A program made the position numbers and the translations under genes. From Sphingomonas rubra (GTDB lineage Bacteria > Pseudomonadota > Alphaproteobacteria > Sphingomonadales > Sphingomonadaceae), in NCBI RefSeq assembly GCF_900115745.1, contig NZ_FOXP01000004.1, positions 238,674-302,673 of the forward strand: a stretch of DNA of 64,000 bases, written 5' to 3'. The notes under the pieces are model-generated. The model worked only from the letters and a program-made list of their open reading frames with translations. It was not told the origin of the DNA and ran no database searches. Positions 33,122 through 44,347 of this stretch are shown here, piece by piece. The first letter of the stretch is position 1. Each line of letters begins with the position of its first letter.

Positions 33122-35115
33122 TGCCCAAGCTGAAGGTAGACGGGATCGAGGTCGAGGTGCCGCAGGGTGCCACGGTGCTCCAGGCATGCGAGGCGGCGGG
33201 CAAGGAGATTCCCCGTTTCTGCTATCATGAGCGGCTGTCGATCGCCGGCAATTGCCGGATGTGCCTGGTCGAGGTGAAGCCCGGGCCGCCGAAGCCTCAG
33301 GCGTCGTGCGCCCTGCCGGCGGCCGACAACCAGGAGGTCTTCACCACCACGCCGATGGTGAAGAATGCCCGCGAGGGCATCATGGAATTCCTGCTCATCA
33401 ACCACCCGCTCGACTGCCCGATCTGCGATCAGGGCGGCGAGTGCGACCTTCAGGATCAGTCCGTCGCCTATGGCCGCGGGCAGAGTCGCTACGCCGAGAA
33501 CAAGCGTGCGGTCACCGAGAAGTATATGGGGCCGATCGTCAAGACGATCATGACCCGCTGCATCCAGTGCACGCGCTGCATCCGCTTCGCCGAGGAGGTC
33601 GCGGGTGTGGAGGAGATCGGCGCGATCTACCGCGGCGAGAACATGCAGATCACCTCCTATCTCGAAGAGGCGGTGACCAGCGAGCTGTCGGGCAACGTCG
33701 TTGACCTCTGCCCGGTCGGTGCGCTGACGTCGAAGCCGTATCAGTACGAAGCGCGGCCGTGGGAACTGCGGCGTACGCTGACGATCGACGTGATGGACGC
33801 GGTCGGCACCAATATCCGGCTCGACAGTCGCGGCCGGCAGGTGCTGCGCTGCGTGCCACGGATCAACGAGGACGTGAACGAGGAGTGGGCGTCGGACAAG
33901 ACGCGCCACGCGATCGACGGCCTCGTCCGACGCCGGCTCGACAAGCCGTACGTGCGGGTGAACGGCAAGCTGCTGCCCGCGACGTGGGACGAGGCGTTCG
34001 CCGCGATTGCCGCGGTGGATCACGGCGGGTCGGTGGCGGCGGTGGCAGGCGACCTCGTCGATTGCGAGACGATGTACGCGGCCAAGGCCCTGGTCCGCTC
34101 GCTCGGTAGCTCGCTGCTCGAGGGGCGGCAGACGGGGATGGCGTACGACACGTCGAGCCTCGCCGCGGTCAACTTCAACACCACCATCGCGGGCACCGAG
34201 GAAGCGGACGCGATCCTGCTGGTCGGCACCAACCTGCGCTGGGAGGCACCGCTGGTGAACACCCGCGTGCGCAAGGCGATCAAGCGTGGCGCCAAGGTGT
34301 TCGCGGTAGGGCCGGAGACGGAGCTGACCTACAAGGTCGAATGGCTCGGGCACGACCTGTCGGTGCTGGGCGACCTGCCGGATACGGTGGCGAAGATATT
34401 TGCGGATGCCGGCAAGCCGATGGTGATCGTCGGCGGCGCGGCGCTGAAGGACGGGCACGGTGCGGCGCTGAAGCTGGTCGAGACGTTGAACCTCGTTCGT
34501 AACGGCTGGAACGGCTTCAACGTCGTCCATATGGCGGCGGCTCGGATGGGCGGGCTGATGCTCGGCTACGCGGCGAAGGGCGGTATCGCCGACCTGACGC
34601 ACGCGAAGCTGACCTTCTTCCTGGGCGCGGACGAGGTGGACTATTCGCGCTTCGGCGGGTTCAAGGTGTATGTCGGCCATCACGGCGACGCGGGCGCGGC
34701 GCACGCCGACGTGGTGCTGCCGGGCGCGAGTTATGCCGAGAAGTCGGGCACCTGGGTCAATCTCGAAGGCCGGGTCCAGCGCGGCGAGCGTGCGGTGTTC
34801 CCACCGGGCGACGCGCGCGAGGACTGGTCCATCTTCCGGGCACTGTCCGACGTGATGGGCGCGCGGCTACCGTTCGACAGCCTCGCGGGCTTGCGCGAGG
34901 AGATGTACGGCGAGGTGCCGGCGCTCCGCCACGAAGGGCTGGTCTCGTTCGGTTGGTCGGTACCGGCCATCGACGGGAGCGCCAGCGGCACGATCGGGGG
35001 TTATCCCATCAAGGACTTCTACTTGACCAACGCGATCTGTCGGGCGTCGCCCACCATGCAGCGCTGCTCGGCCGAGCTCGTCCACGGCGAGACCTTCGCG
35101 GAGGCGGCGGAATGA
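33121..35115 (+). CDS. nuoG: NADH-quinone oxidoreductase subunit G
   Basis: 664-aa electron-wire subunit. The N-terminal ferredoxin-like part has [20 protein letters not shown] for the [2Fe-2S] cluster. Then come the His/Cys cluster site around [15 protein letters not shown] and the four-Cys [15 protein letters not shown] site. The C-terminal half is a molybdopterin-oxidoreductase-like fold without a cofactor role ([18 protein letters not shown]). It is at the short end for the family, as is usual in alphaproteobacteria. Overlaps nuoF and nuoH. Confidence 0.97.
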
Positions 35116-36167
35116 CCGAGTTCTTCAACACCACCGTCGGTCTCGGCTACGAATGGTCGTGGTTCCTGGCGACGATCGTCGGCATCCTCGTCATTGCGCT
35201 GCCGCTGATGCTGGCGGTGGCCATGATCATCTACGCCGATCGCAAGATCTGGGCGGCGATGGCGATGCGGCGCGGTCCCAACGTGGTCGGCCCGTTCGGG
35301 CTGCTCCAGTCGTTCGCCGACGGGTTGAAGGTGTTCCTCCAGGAAACCATCATCCCAACGGCGGCGAACAAGGGGCTGTTCCTCTTGGCGCCGATCATCA
35401 CCTTCACGGTGGCGCTGATCGTCTGGGCGGTGGTGCCGTTCCAGGCGGGGGTGGTGCTCGCCGACATCAATGTCGGACTGCTCTACATCCTCGCGGCGTC
35501 GTCGCTGGGCGTGTACGGCGTGATCCTCGCCGGCTGGGCCTCCAACTCCAAATATCCCTTCTACTCGGCACTGCGCGCGGCGGCGCAGATGGTCAGCTAC
35601 GAAGTCGCGATCGGCTTCACCCTGATCTCGGTCGTCTTGTGGGCCGGCACGTTCAACCTGTCGGGCATCGTGCTCGGACAGCAGAACGTGATGGGCATCC
35701 ACCTCAACGGCTTCGGCTTCAACCCGCTGCTGTTCCCGATGGCGGTGCTGTTCCTAATCTCGTCGCTGGCGGAGACGCAGCGGCCGCCCTTCGACCTGAC
35801 CGAGGCGGAGTCGGAGCTCGTCGCAGGATACCAGACCGAGTACAGCTCGATGAGCTTCGCGCTCTTCTGGCTGGGTGAGTACGCCAACGTCATCCTGATG
35901 TGCGTGCTCAACGCGACTCTGTTTTGGGGCGGGTGGCTGCCGCCGGTCGATTGGGCGCCGCTCTACGCGGTACCGGGCATCCTATGGCTGTTCGCCAAGA
36001 TGCTGTTGTTCTTCTTCGTGTTCGGCTGGATCAAGGCGACGGTGCCGCGGTACCGGTACGACCAGCTGATGCGGCTGGGCTGGAAGGTGTTCCTGCCGCT
36101 TTCGCTATTCTGGGTTTTCCTCGTGTCGGGCGTCCTGATGTGGATGCGCGTAGGATTCGGGTCATGA
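35112..36167 (+). CDS. nuoH: NADH-quinone oxidoreductase subunit H
   Basis: 351-aa membrane subunit with about eight helices, linking the quinone site to the proton channels. It has [20 protein letters not shown], the charged loop [20 protein letters not shown] and a C-terminal [19 protein letters not shown]. It begins at ATG 35112 overlapping the nuoG stop by 4 bp and overlaps nuoI in the same way. Confidence 0.97.
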   Translation: MTEFFNTTVGLGYEWSWFLATIVGILVIALPLMLAVAMIIYADRKIWAAMAMRRGPNVVGPFGLLQSFADGLKVFLQETIIPTAANKGLFLLAPIITFTVALIVWAVVPFQAGVVLADINVGLLYILAASSLGVYGVILAGWASNSKYPFYSALRAAAQMVSYEVAIGFTLISVVLWAGTFNLSGIVLGQQNVMGIHLNGFGFNPLLFPMAVLFLISSLAETQRPPFDLTEAESELVAGYQTEYSSMSFALFWLGEYANVILMCVLNATLFWGGWLPPVDWAPLYAVPGILWLFAKMLLFFFVFGWIKATVPRYRYDQLMRLGWKVFLPLSLFWVFLVSGVLMWMRVGFGS

Positions 36168-36649
36168 GTGTTGCGCAATACGTCAAGGCGTTCACGCTGT
36201 GGGAGTTCGTGAAGGCGCATGCCAAGACGCTGCGCTACTTCTTCCGTGCCAAGGCGACGATCAACTATCCGTACGAGCGGATGCCGCAGAGCCCGCGCTT
36301 CCGCGGCGAACATGCGCTGCGGCGCTATCCGAACGGCGAGGAGCGGTGCATCGCGTGCAAGCTGTGCGAGGCGGTGTGCCCGGCGCAGGCGATCACGATC
36401 GAGGCCGAGCCCCGTGACGATGGGAGCCGCCGCACCACGCGCTACGACATCGACATGACAAAGTGCATCTACTGCGGCCTGTGCCAGGAGGCCTGCCCGG
36501 TGGACGCGATCGTCGAGGGGCCGAACATGGATTTCTCGACCGAGACGCGCGAGGAGCTGATCTACGACAAGGCAAAGCTGCTCGACAATGGCGACCGCTG
36601 GGAGCGCGTGCTCGCGGCGAACCTTGCCGCCGACGCGCCGTACCGTTAA
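36164..36649 (+). CDS. nuoI: NADH-quinone oxidoreductase subunit I
   Basis: 161-aa ferredoxin-like subunit with two 4Fe-4S clusters (N6a and N6b). The ligand motifs [16 protein letters not shown] and [16 protein letters not shown] are perfect. The N-terminal amphipathic helix ([16 protein letters not shown]) contacts the membrane arm. A 46-bp gap follows before nuoJ. Confidence 0.98.
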   Translation: MSVAQYVKAFTLWEFVKAHAKTLRYFFRAKATINYPYERMPQSPRFRGEHALRRYPNGEERCIACKLCEAVCPAQAITIEAEPRDDGSRRTTRYDIDMTKCIYCGLCQEACPVDAIVEGPNMDFSTETREELIYDKAKLLDNGDRWERVLAANLAADAPYR

Positions 36650-36695
36650 TGCGCGCGCTCTTCGTACCAGCGATAGGCAAGGGGGCCTGTTTCGC

Positions 36696-37307
36696 GTGAT
36701 CCAGGCCATCGCCTTCTACCTGTTCGCCGCCGTCGTGATCGTATCGGGCGCGCTGACGATCTCGTCGCGCAATCCGGTCCACTCCGTCATGTGGCTGATC
36801 CTGGCGTTCTTCAACGCGGCCGGCCTGATGGTGCTGGTCGGTGCCGAATTTATCGCGATGCTGCTCGTCATCGTCTATGTCGGCGCCGTCGCGGTGCTGT
36901 TCCTGTTCGTCGTCATGATGATGGACATCGATTTCGCGCAGCTGCGCACCGATGTGGCACGCTACGCGACGATCGGGCTGGCACTCGGCACGGCACTCGC
37001 GGTGGAAGTGATGATCGCGGCCTTCGCGTGGAGCGAGGGGCGGATCGATCTTGCCCGCCGTGCCGCGCCGATCGATCCGGCGATGCCGAACATCGCGGCG
37101 CTGGGTCAGTTGCTCTACACGCGCTACCTTTTCCTGTTCGAGGCGGCGGGCTTCGTGCTGCTGGTCGCGATGATCGGCGCCATCGTGCTCACCCACCGGG
37201 AGCGGGCAGGCACGCGGTCGCAGCACGTGGGACGTCAGGTCGCCCGTCGTCCGCAGGACGCGACCCGCAACGTCAAGCCGACCGTCGGCCAGGGGGTGGA
37301 GCTGTGA
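36696..37307 (+). CDS. nuoJ: NADH-quinone oxidoreductase subunit J
   Basis: 203-aa membrane subunit with about five helices. [20 protein letters not shown] and [20 protein letters not shown] are the family signature. The start is GTG 36696, after AAGGGGGC; the frame is open further upstream but is not nuoJ-like. The C-terminal 35 residues are basic and probably cytoplasmic. A short palindrome-type repeat separates it from nuoK. Confidence 0.95.
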   Translation: MIQAIAFYLFAAVVIVSGALTISSRNPVHSVMWLILAFFNAAGLMVLVGAEFIAMLLVIVYVGAVAVLFLFVVMMMDIDFAQLRTDVARYATIGLALGTALAVEVMIAAFAWSEGRIDLARRAAPIDPAMPNIAALGQLLYTRYLFLFEAAGFVLLVAMIGAIVLTHRERAGTRSQHVGRQVARRPQDATRNVKPTVGQGVEL

Positions 37308-37340
37308 CCCTTCGACAAGCTCAGGACCGACGGATCGACG
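37308..37340. repeat. Partial palindromic repeat between nuoJ and nuoK
   Basis: CCCTTCGACAAGCTCAGGAC begins right after the nuoJ stop. It is the reverse complement of the core found inside carA (1631-1647), so the same dispersed repeat family. Only one arm is visible; GACGGATCGACGG follows. It occupies most of the only sizeable gap in the membrane-arm half of the operon. Confidence 0.8.
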
Positions 37341-37353
37341 GAGTGCCGCGCAC

Positions 37354-37659
37354 GTGATTGGATTGATCCATTACCTGGTCGTGTCGGCGATCCTGTTCAC
37401 CATGGGCTGCGTCGGCATCTTCCTGAACCGCAAGAATTTGATCGTCATCCTGATGGCGATCGAGTTGATCCTGCTCAGCGTGAACCTGAACCTCGTCGCC
37501 TTCTCGGCGGCGCTCGGCGACTTGGTCGGGCAGGTGTTCGCCATGTTCGTGCTGACCGTCGCTGCGGGCGAGGCGGCGATCGGGCTCGCGATCCTCGTGA
37601 TCTATTATCGTGGTCGCGGCACCATCGCGACTGACGACGTCAACCGGATGAAGGGGTAA
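37354..37659 (+). CDS. nuoK: NADH-quinone oxidoreductase subunit K
   Basis: 101-aa membrane subunit with three helices, homologous to MrpC. It has [20 protein letters not shown] and [14 protein letters not shown], with the membrane glutamates needed for proton transfer (LMAIELIL and [11 protein letters not shown]). It starts at GTG 37354. Confidence 0.96.
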   Translation: MIGLIHYLVVSAILFTMGCVGIFLNRKNLIVILMAIELILLSVNLNLVAFSAALGDLVGQVFAMFVLTVAAGEAAIGLAILVIYYRGRGTIATDDVNRMKG

Positions 37660-37663
37660 ACGG

Positions 37664-39748
37664 TTGATCCTCGCTATCGTCTTCCTGCCGCTGCTCGCGG
37701 CGATCGTCGCCGGGCTCGGCAACAAGCAGCTCGGCGCCTTTCCGGCGAAGCTGCTGACCACGGGCTTGCTGTTCGTGTCGTGCGCGCTGTCGTGGCCGAT
37801 CTTCATCGGGTTCATGACCGGCAGTCTGAGCGCGTCGGTGACGCCGGTGCTCCACTGGATTGCGTCCGGCGACATGGACGTGTCGTGGGCGCTGCGCGTG
37901 GACGCGCTGACCGCCGTGATGCTGGTGGTCATCACCACCGTGTCCGCGCTCGTCCATCTCTACAGCTGGGGTTACATGAGCGAGGAGCCGGATCAGCCGC
38001 GCTTCTTCGCCTATCTCTCGCTGTTCACCTTCGCCATGCTGATGCTGGTCACGGCCGACAGCCTGGTGCAGATGTTCTTCGGGTGGGAAGGTGTCGGCCT
38101 CGCCTCGTACCTGCTGATCGGTTTCTGGTTCCGGAAGCCGTCGGCCAACGCTGCGGCGATCAAGGCGTTCGTGGTCAACCGGGTCGGCGATCTCGGCTTC
38201 ATGCTCGGCATTTTCGGGACGTTCCTGGTGTTCGGCACCGTGTCGATCCCCGCGATCCTCGCGGCGGTTCCCGGCGAGGCGGGATCGACGATCGGCTTCC
38301 TGGGGTTCCGCGCCGATACGATGACGGTGCTGTGCCTGCTGCTGTTCGTCGGGGCGATGGGCAAGTCGGCGCAGCTGGGGCTCCACACCTGGCTGCCCGA
38401 CGCGATGGAGGGGCCGACGCCGGTTTCGGCGCTGATCCACGCGGCGACCATGGTCACCGCGGGGGTATTCATGGTGTGCCGCCTGTCGCCGATGTTCGAG
38501 GCGTCGCCCGATGCCATGGCGGTGGTCCGCTTCGTCGGGGCCGCGACTTGCCTGTTCGCCGCGACCTGCGGGCTGGTTCAGACCGACATCAAGCGCGTCA
38601 TCGCCTATTCGACCTGCTCGCAGCTCGGTTACATGTTCTTCGCGGCGGGGATCGGCGCGTATGGCGCGGCGATGTTCCACCTGTTCACCCACGCCTTCTT
38701 CAAGGCGCTGCTGTTCCTGGGCGCCGGATCGGTCATCCACGCGATGCACCACGAGCAGGACATGCGCTACTATGGGGCATTGCGTAAGGAGATCCCGCTC
38801 ACTTTCTGGGCGATGATGATGGGTACGCTCGCCATCACCGGCGTAGGATTGCCGTTCCTCGACATCGGTTTCGCGGGCTTCCATTCGAAGGACGCGATCA
38901 TCGAGGCAGGCTGGGCGGCCGGCTATCCCGGTGTGTGGTTCGTCGGCGTCCTGGTCGCGGCGATCACGAGCTTCTACTCGTGGCGGCTGATGTTCCTCAC
39001 CTTCTGGGGCAAGCCGCGCTGGATCAACTCGGAGCATATCCAGCACGCGGTCCATGACGCGCACGATCATGGGCACGGGTCGCATCATGCTGACGAGACG
39101 CACGCCAACCCGGCCAAGGCGGAGGATGCCGGTGATGCGCCATCGCAGCACGGGCCGAGCCAGCAGGAGCTGAAGGTCGGTACCGGCGGCTACCATCCGC
39201 ACGAGAGCCCGCTCAACATGCTAGTGCCGCTCGGCATATTGTCGCTCGGCGCGATCGCCGCGGGCTTCGTGTTCGCGCCGTTCTTCATCGAAGCGGAGCA
39301 TGCCGGCGGCTTCTGGCGCGGCGCGCTGTTCTTCAACGAGCACCTGATGCACGCGATGCACGAGGTGCCGGTGATGATTAAGCTGTCCGCGGCGATCGCG
39401 ATGCTGCTCGGCCTCGGCTCGGCCTGGTACGCTTATATTCGCAACACCGCCTTCCCGAGCGTGGTGTCGGATCAGTTCGCCGTCCTGTACCGCCTGTTCC
39501 TCAACAAGTGGTATTTCGACGAGCTGTATCATCTGATCTTCGTCCGTCCCGCGTTCGCGATCGGCCGGCTGCTGTGGCACCGCGGCGACGAGAAGACGAT
39601 CGACCGGCTCGGGCCCAACGGCGTCGCTTGGGCGGTGCAGCTTAGTTCGCGCGGGGCGGCCAGGTTCCAATCGGGGTATCTCTATTCCTATGCCTTCGTC
39701 ATGCTGATCGGGCTCACCGCTGCGGTGACCTGGGCCATCGCGGGTTGA
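37664..39748 (+). CDS. nuoL: NADH-quinone oxidoreductase subunit L
   Basis: 694-aa antiporter-like subunit with about 16 helices and the long lateral helix near the C-terminus. It has [40 protein letters not shown] and [20 protein letters not shown]. The start is TTG 37664, eight bases after AAGGGG, with no ATG or GTG at the expected N-terminus. Residues about 461-516 form a loop unusually rich in His, Asp and Glu between two helices. Confidence 0.96.
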   Translation: MILAIVFLPLLAAIVAGLGNKQLGAFPAKLLTTGLLFVSCALSWPIFIGFMTGSLSASVTPVLHWIASGDMDVSWALRVDALTAVMLVVITTVSALVHLYSWGYMSEEPDQPRFFAYLSLFTFAMLMLVTADSLVQMFFGWEGVGLASYLLIGFWFRKPSANAAAIKAFVVNRVGDLGFMLGIFGTFLVFGTVSIPAILAAVPGEAGSTIGFLGFRADTMTVLCLLLFVGAMGKSAQLGLHTWLPDAMEGPTPVSALIHAATMVTAGVFMVCRLSPMFEASPDAMAVVRFVGAATCLFAATCGLVQTDIKRVIAYSTCSQLGYMFFAAGIGAYGAAMFHLFTHAFFKALLFLGAGSVIHAMHHEQDMRYYGALRKEIPLTFWAMMMGTLAITGVGLPFLDIGFAGFHSKDAIIEAGWAAGYPGVWFVGVLVAAITSFYSWRLMFLTFWGKPRWINSEHIQHAVHDAHDHGHGSHHADETHANPAKAEDAGDAPSQHGPSQQELKVGTGGYHPHESPLNMLVPLGILSLGAIAAGFVFAPFFIEAEHAGGFWRGALFFNEHLMHAMHEVPVMIKLSAAIAMLLGLGSAWYAYIRNTAFPSVVSDQFAVLYRLFLNKWYFDELYHLIFVRPAFAIGRLLWHRGDEKTIDRLGPNGVAWAVQLSSRGAARFQSGYLYSYAFVMLIGLTAAVTWAIAG

Positions 39749-39755
39749 TCGGGTG

Positions 39756-41306
39756 ATGGACGGCTTTCCCATCCTGTCGCTGATGCTCGCGGTCCCGGCG
39801 CTCGCCGCGATCGCCTGCCTGTTCCTCCCGGCCGACACCGCGCGCTGGACGGCGCTGGCCGCGACGCTGGTCGACTTCGTGCTCGGCATCCTGCTCTGGG
39901 CGAATTACGACGTCGGCGGTGCGCAGTGGCAGTTCGTCGAGCAGGGCGCGCGCTTCGGCTTCTTCGCCTGGGACCTGGGCATCGACGGCTTCGCGCTAAT
40001 GCTCATTATGCTCAGCGTGTTCCTGATGCCGATCTGCATCGGCGCCAGCTGGCGCTCGGTCACCAACCGTGTGCCCGAGTATATGGCGGCGTTCCTGCTG
40101 ACCGAGGTGCTGATGATCGGCACCTTCGCCGCGCAGGACCTGTTCCTGTTCTACCTGTTTTTCGAGGCAGGGCTGATCCCGATGTATCTTATCATCGGCA
40201 TCTGGGGCGGTGCCAACCGCATCTACGCCAGCTACAAGTTCTTCCTGTACACGCTGCTCGGCTCCCTCCTCATGCTGGTCGCGATGCTCTACATGGCGCG
40301 TACCGCAGGGACGTCGAGCATTCCGGCGCTCCAGGCATACGACTTCCCGGCCGATGTTCAGACGTGGCTATGGCTCGCCTTCTTCGCCTCGTTCGCGGTG
40401 AAGATGCCGATGTGGCCCGTTCACACCTGGCTGCCGGACGCGCACGTGCAGGCGCCGACCGCGGGGTCGGTGATCCTGGCGGGCGTGCTCCTCAAGCTCG
40501 GCGGCTACGGCTTCCTGCGCTTCTCGCTGCCGATGTTCCCGGAGGCGTCTGGGCAGCTCACCTGGCTGATCTTCGCACTGTCGGCGGTGGCGGTGATCTA
40601 CACCTCGCTCGTCGCGCTGGTGCAGGCCGACATGAAGAAGCTCATCGCCTATTCGTCGGTCGCGCACATGGCGATCGTCACCATCGGTCTGTTCGCCTTC
40701 AACCGGCAGGGTATCGAGGGTGCGTTGGTGATGATGCTGAGCCACGGGCTGGTATCGGGCGCCTTGTTCCTGTGCGTCGGCGTGATCTACGATCGTCTCC
40801 ACACGCGCGAGATCGCGCGTTACGGCGGGCTGTCGATCAACATGCCGCGCTACGCGCTGTTCTTCCTATTCTTCACCATGGCGTCGATCGGTCTGCCGGG
40901 GACCAGCGGCTTCGTCGCCGAGTTCCTCAGCCTGATGGGCACCTATCAGGTGTCGACCTGGATCGCGCTGCTCTGCACGACGAGCATCATCCTGGGCGCT
41001 GCGTACATGCTCTACCTCTATCGGCGGATCGCCTATGGCGAGATCACGTCGGAAGAAGTTCGGGGTATGTCCGACCTGTCGAGCCGCGAACTCTGGCTGC
41101 TGGCGCCGATCGCCGCGGCCGTGCTGTGGATGGGCGTCTATCCGGAGAGCTTCCTCGCGCCGATGCGCAAGGACGTCGCCGTGCTCCTCCAGCGGATCGA
41201 TCGCGCCGCGCCGCCGAGCGACAGCAATCCAACTCCCGGCAACCCCGCCGCCGCCCGCGCGATGCAAGCGCACCACGAGACGACGCCCGGGGAGGCGCAT
41301 CACTGA
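39756..41306 (+). CDS. nuoM: NADH-quinone oxidoreductase subunit M
   Basis: 516-aa antiporter-like subunit with about 14 helices. Typical segments are FFEAGLIPMYLIIGIWGG, KMPMWPVHTWLPDAHVQAPT and KKLIAYSSVAHMAIVTIGLF. ATG 39756 is preferred over the GTG directly before it. The C-terminal 30 residues form a Pro/Ala/His-rich tail (HHETTPGEAHH). It overlaps nuoN by one base (TGATG). Confidence 0.96.
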   Translation: MDGFPILSLMLAVPALAAIACLFLPADTARWTALAATLVDFVLGILLWANYDVGGAQWQFVEQGARFGFFAWDLGIDGFALMLIMLSVFLMPICIGASWRSVTNRVPEYMAAFLLTEVLMIGTFAAQDLFLFYLFFEAGLIPMYLIIGIWGGANRIYASYKFFLYTLLGSLLMLVAMLYMARTAGTSSIPALQAYDFPADVQTWLWLAFFASFAVKMPMWPVHTWLPDAHVQAPTAGSVILAGVLLKLGGYGFLRFSLPMFPEASGQLTWLIFALSAVAVIYTSLVALVQADMKKLIAYSSVAHMAIVTIGLFAFNRQGIEGALVMMLSHGLVSGALFLCVGVIYDRLHTREIARYGGLSINMPRYALFFLFFTMASIGLPGTSGFVAEFLSLMGTYQVSTWIALLCTTSIILGAAYMLYLYRRIAYGEITSEEVRGMSDLSSRELWLLAPIAAAVLWMGVYPESFLAPMRKDVAVLLQRIDRAAPPSDSNPTPGNPAAARAMQAHHETTPGEAHH

Positions 41307-42769
41307 TGGACTACGCCACCAATCTCGCGCTGACGCTGCCCGAGGTCGTACTGGGCATCGGCGGCGTGTTGCTGATGATGGTTTCCGCCTGGGGTGGTCC
41401 CGGGTCGACGCGCGCGGTGTCCTGGACCGCGGTCGCGGTGCTCGGTGGCGCGGTGATCGCGCTGCTCGGCCCGGCGGGCGGGGGCGGGGAGGCATTCGAT
41501 GGCCTCTACCGCGCCGACGCCTTCTCGACCTTCGCCAAGGTGCTGATCTACGTCGCGACCGCGGTGTCGATCCTGATCGCACCCGACTTCTTTCGCCGCA
41601 CGGCGGGCGATGATCTGCGGCCGGAATATCCGGTGCTGATGCTGTTCTCGGCCCTGGGCATGGGCATGATGGTGTCGGCGGTGGACCTGCTGACGCTCTA
41701 TGTCGGTCTGGAGATGCAGAGCCTCGCCGCCTACGTGCTGGCGAGTTTCGTGCGCCGGGATCTGCGGTCGGCAGAGGCTGGGCTGAAATATTTCGTGCTC
41801 GGCTCGCTGGCGAGCGGCATCCTGCTGTACGGCGTCAGCCTGGTCTACGGCTTCACCGGCACGACGATGTTCGACGGTATCGCTGCGGCCTATGCGGCCG
41901 ACGCCGCGGAACCGGCGCGCTCGCTCGGCCTCGTCTTCGGGCTGGTGTTCGTCTTCGCCGGGCTGGCCTTCAAGATCGCGGCGGTGCCGTTCCACATGTG
42001 GACGCCCGACGTGTACCAGGGCGCGCCGACGCCGGTCACCGCCTTCTTCGCCTCTGCCCCCAAGGTCGCCGCCATGGCGCTGGCCGTCCGCGTCGCGGTG
42101 GAGGCGATGGGGCCGGTGACCGATCAGTGGCGCCAGATCGTGATCTTCGCGGCGCTCGCCTCGATCATCCTCGGCGCGGTCGGCGCGATCGGCCAGTCGA
42201 ACGTCAAGCGGCTGCTTGCCTACTCGTCGATCAACAATGTTGGCTTCGCGTTGATCGGCCTTGCCGCGGGAACGGCCGAGGGCGTGGCGGGCGTGCTGAC
42301 GTACATGGCGATCTACATCGCGATGACGCTCGGCAGCTTTCTGGTCGTCCTGCAGATGCGTGACGTGAACGGCATCCAGGTCGAGAGCATCGCCAGCTTG
42401 TCGGGCATGTCTCGGACGCGGCCGGCGCTGGCGGCGGCGATGGCGATGTTCATGTTCTCGCTGGCCGGCATTCCGCCGCTGTTCGGCTTCTACGCCAAGT
42501 TCGCCGTGTTCGACGCGGCGGTGGCGGCAGGACTGTTCCCGCTGGCAGCGATCGGCGTCGCGGCGTCGGTAATCGGCGCCTATTATTACCTGCGCATCGT
42601 CAAGACGATGTACTTCGACGAGCCCGCACCCGCCTTTCACAAGGGTGACGAGGGAGCCCTCCAGGGTGGGCTGATAGCGGTCGCCGCGGTCGTCATCTCG
42701 CCGCTCGGCTATCTTGCGATCCCGTTCCTGGGCGCGTGGAGCATGGCCGCGGCGCGGGCGCTGTTCTGA
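41306..42769 (+). CDS. nuoN: NADH-quinone oxidoreductase subunit N
   Basis: 487-aa third antiporter-like subunit. It has LYVGLEMQSLAAYVLASF, KIAAVPFHMWTPDVYQGAPT and VKRLLAYSSINNVGFALIGL. It closes the complex I set: A, B, C, D, E, F, G, H, I, J, K, L, M, N all present in order. Its 3' end overlaps birA, a gene order conserved in alphaproteobacteria. Confidence 0.97.
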   Translation: MDYATNLALTLPEVVLGIGGVLLMMVSAWGGPGSTRAVSWTAVAVLGGAVIALLGPAGGGGEAFDGLYRADAFSTFAKVLIYVATAVSILIAPDFFRRTAGDDLRPEYPVLMLFSALGMGMMVSAVDLLTLYVGLEMQSLAAYVLASFVRRDLRSAEAGLKYFVLGSLASGILLYGVSLVYGFTGTTMFDGIAAAYAADAAEPARSLGLVFGLVFVFAGLAFKIAAVPFHMWTPDVYQGAPTPVTAFFASAPKVAAMALAVRVAVEAMGPVTDQWRQIVIFAALASIILGAVGAIGQSNVKRLLAYSSINNVGFALIGLAAGTAEGVAGVLTYMAIYIAMTLGSFLVVLQMRDVNGIQVESIASLSGMSRTRPALAAAMAMFMFSLAGIPPLFGFYAKFAVFDAAVAAGLFPLAAIGVAASVIGAYYYLRIVKTMYFDEPAPAFHKGDEGALQGGLIAVAAVVISPLGYLAIPFLGAWSMAAARALF

Positions 42770-43503
42770 TCCAGGTCGTCGCGGAGACGGGGTCGACCAA
42801 CGCCGACCTCGCCGCATCGTCCGGAGGGGAGGGCGACTGGCTCCGGGCGGAGCGGCAACTGGCAGGCAGGGGGCGGCAGGGACGCGCGTGGGCGTCACCC
42901 GTCGGCAATCTCTACGCCAGTACGATCGTCCGCCCGCGGGTGAGCGACCCTGCGGCGCCGACCCTGACGTTGGTAGCGGCGGTCGCGTTGCACGACGCGG
43001 TCAGCGTCATGTTCGATCCGGCTTCGCCTTTCTTGCGGGCAGGGGAACAACCAGAAGAGCGGCAGGGTGGGCTGGCGATCAAGTGGCCGAACGACCTGCT
43101 GCTGAACGGGGCCAAACTATCGGGCATCCTGTTGGAACGCGCGGGTGACGTTGTGATCGCCGGCTTCGGCGTCAATGTCGCGCACCATCCTGACTTGCCC
43201 GACCGCCCGACCACCAGCCTGGCCGCGCACGGCGTCGCCGTCGCTCCCGCAACGCTCCTCGACATCCTCGCGGAGTCGTTCGCGCGGTGGCTCGCCACGT
43301 GGCGTGGGCACGGATTGGAGCCGGTCCGTGCCGCGTGGCTCGACCGCGCGCACCCGGTCGGCACGGCGCTGTGCGTCCACCAGCCCGACGGCTCGCGCGT
43401 CGACGGCCTGTTCGACGGTCTCGACGATGCCGGTGCACTGCTGCTTCGCCTGGCAGGCGGCGAGCGGCAGGTGATCCACGCCGCCGACGTGTTCCTTCTC
43501 TGA
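42736..43503 (+). CDS. birA: Biotin--[acetyl-CoA carboxylase] ligase
   Basis: Activates biotin and attaches it to the carrier protein of acetyl-CoA carboxylase. It has the biotinyl-AMP loop GRGRQGRAWASP, KWPNDLLLNGAKLSGILLE and IAGFGVNVAHHP. It lacks the N-terminal helix-turn-helix of E. coli BirA, so it cannot be the repressor form. The start is uncertain: GTG 42736 gives 255 aa and overlaps nuoN by 34 bp, while a CTG at 42766 overlaps only as CTGA and sits at the expected N-terminus (IQVVAETGSTNAD). Confidence 0.92.
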   Translation: MEHGRGAGAVLIQVVAETGSTNADLAASSGGEGDWLRAERQLAGRGRQGRAWASPVGNLYASTIVRPRVSDPAAPTLTLVAAVALHDAVSVMFDPASPFLRAGEQPEERQGGLAIKWPNDLLLNGAKLSGILLERAGDVVIAGFGVNVAHHPDLPDRPTTSLAAHGVAVAPATLLDILAESFARWLATWRGHGLEPVRAAWLDRAHPVGTALCVHQPDGSRVDGLFDGLDDAGALLLRLAGGERQVIHAADVFLL

Positions 43504-43512
43504 GAGGCTGCC

Positions 43513-44295
43513 ATGCTGCTCGCCATCGATGCCGGCAACACCAACGTCGTCTTCGCGCTGGTCGACGAGGCCCGCACCATTCGCGCTCGCTGGCGGATCG
43601 CCACCGATCCGCGCCGCACCGCCGACGAATATGCGGTGTGGCTCAGTCAGTTGCTCGCGCTCGAAGGATTCGCTCGCGACGACGTGAGCGGCTTCATCGT
43701 CGCGACCGTGGTGCCTCGCGCGCTCCACAACCTCCAGGTGCTGAGCTCCAAATATTTCCGCACTGAGGCGCTGGTCGCCGGCCGCCCACCCGTGGAGTGG
43801 GGAATCGCGATCGACGTCGACGAGCCCGCCTCGCTCGGCGCCGACCGGGCGGTCAACACGATCGCGGCGCACGCGCTGTACGCGGGCGACCTCATCACCA
43901 TCGATTTCGGCACGGCGACCACCTTCGACGTCAGCGACTATACCGGCGCGTACAAGGGCGGTATCATCGCCCCCGGCATCAACCTGTCGCTTGACGCGCT
44001 GGTCACCGCCGCCGCCAAGCTGCCGCGCATCGCCATCGAGGCGCCCGCGACGCCGAGCGTCGTCGGTCGCAACACCGTCGACCAGATGCACATCGGCATC
44101 TTCTGGGGCTATGTGGCGATGATCGAGGGGCTGGTCGCGCGCCTCAAGGCGCAGGTCGGCCGGCCGGTGAAGGTGATCGCCACCGGCGGCCTCGCCGCGC
44201 TGTTCGAGCAACACACGACCGTCTTCGACCATGTCGAGCCGGACCTGACGATCCAGGGACTGGCGATGATGTGGCAAAATGCCCATATCCGATAA
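43513..44295 (+). CDS. coaX: Type III pantothenate kinase
   Basis: First step of coenzyme A synthesis, phosphorylating pantothenate. It has 260 aa with an actin-like fold. It has the phosphate-binding N-terminal [28 protein letters not shown], and [13 protein letters not shown]. The type III enzyme is not feedback-inhibited by CoA. It lies 9 bp after birA, in the alphaproteobacterial nuoN-birA-coaX-rnj order. Confidence 0.96.
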   Translation: MLLAIDAGNTNVVFALVDEARTIRARWRIATDPRRTADEYAVWLSQLLALEGFARDDVSGFIVATVVPRALHNLQVLSSKYFRTEALVAGRPPVEWGIAIDVDEPASLGADRAVNTIAAHALYAGDLITIDFGTATTFDVSDYTGAYKGGIIAPGINLSLDALVTAAAKLPRIAIEAPATPSVVGRNTVDQMHIGIFWGYVAMIEGLVARLKAQVGRPVKVIATGGLAALFEQHTTVFDHVEPDLTIQGLAMMWQNAHIR

Positions 44296-44347
44296 ACCAC
44301 GCCTGCGCCGGGCGGCCATCCGGTGCCTCCTTTATCGAAAGCTTTGA

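Noticed and set aside
37640..39202. 520-codon open frame on the minus strand opposite nuoL
   Set aside because: Composition (His, Arg, Asp, Gly-rich with no hydrophobic pattern) is that of a reverse shadow of a high-GC gene; nuoL is certain in the same place.
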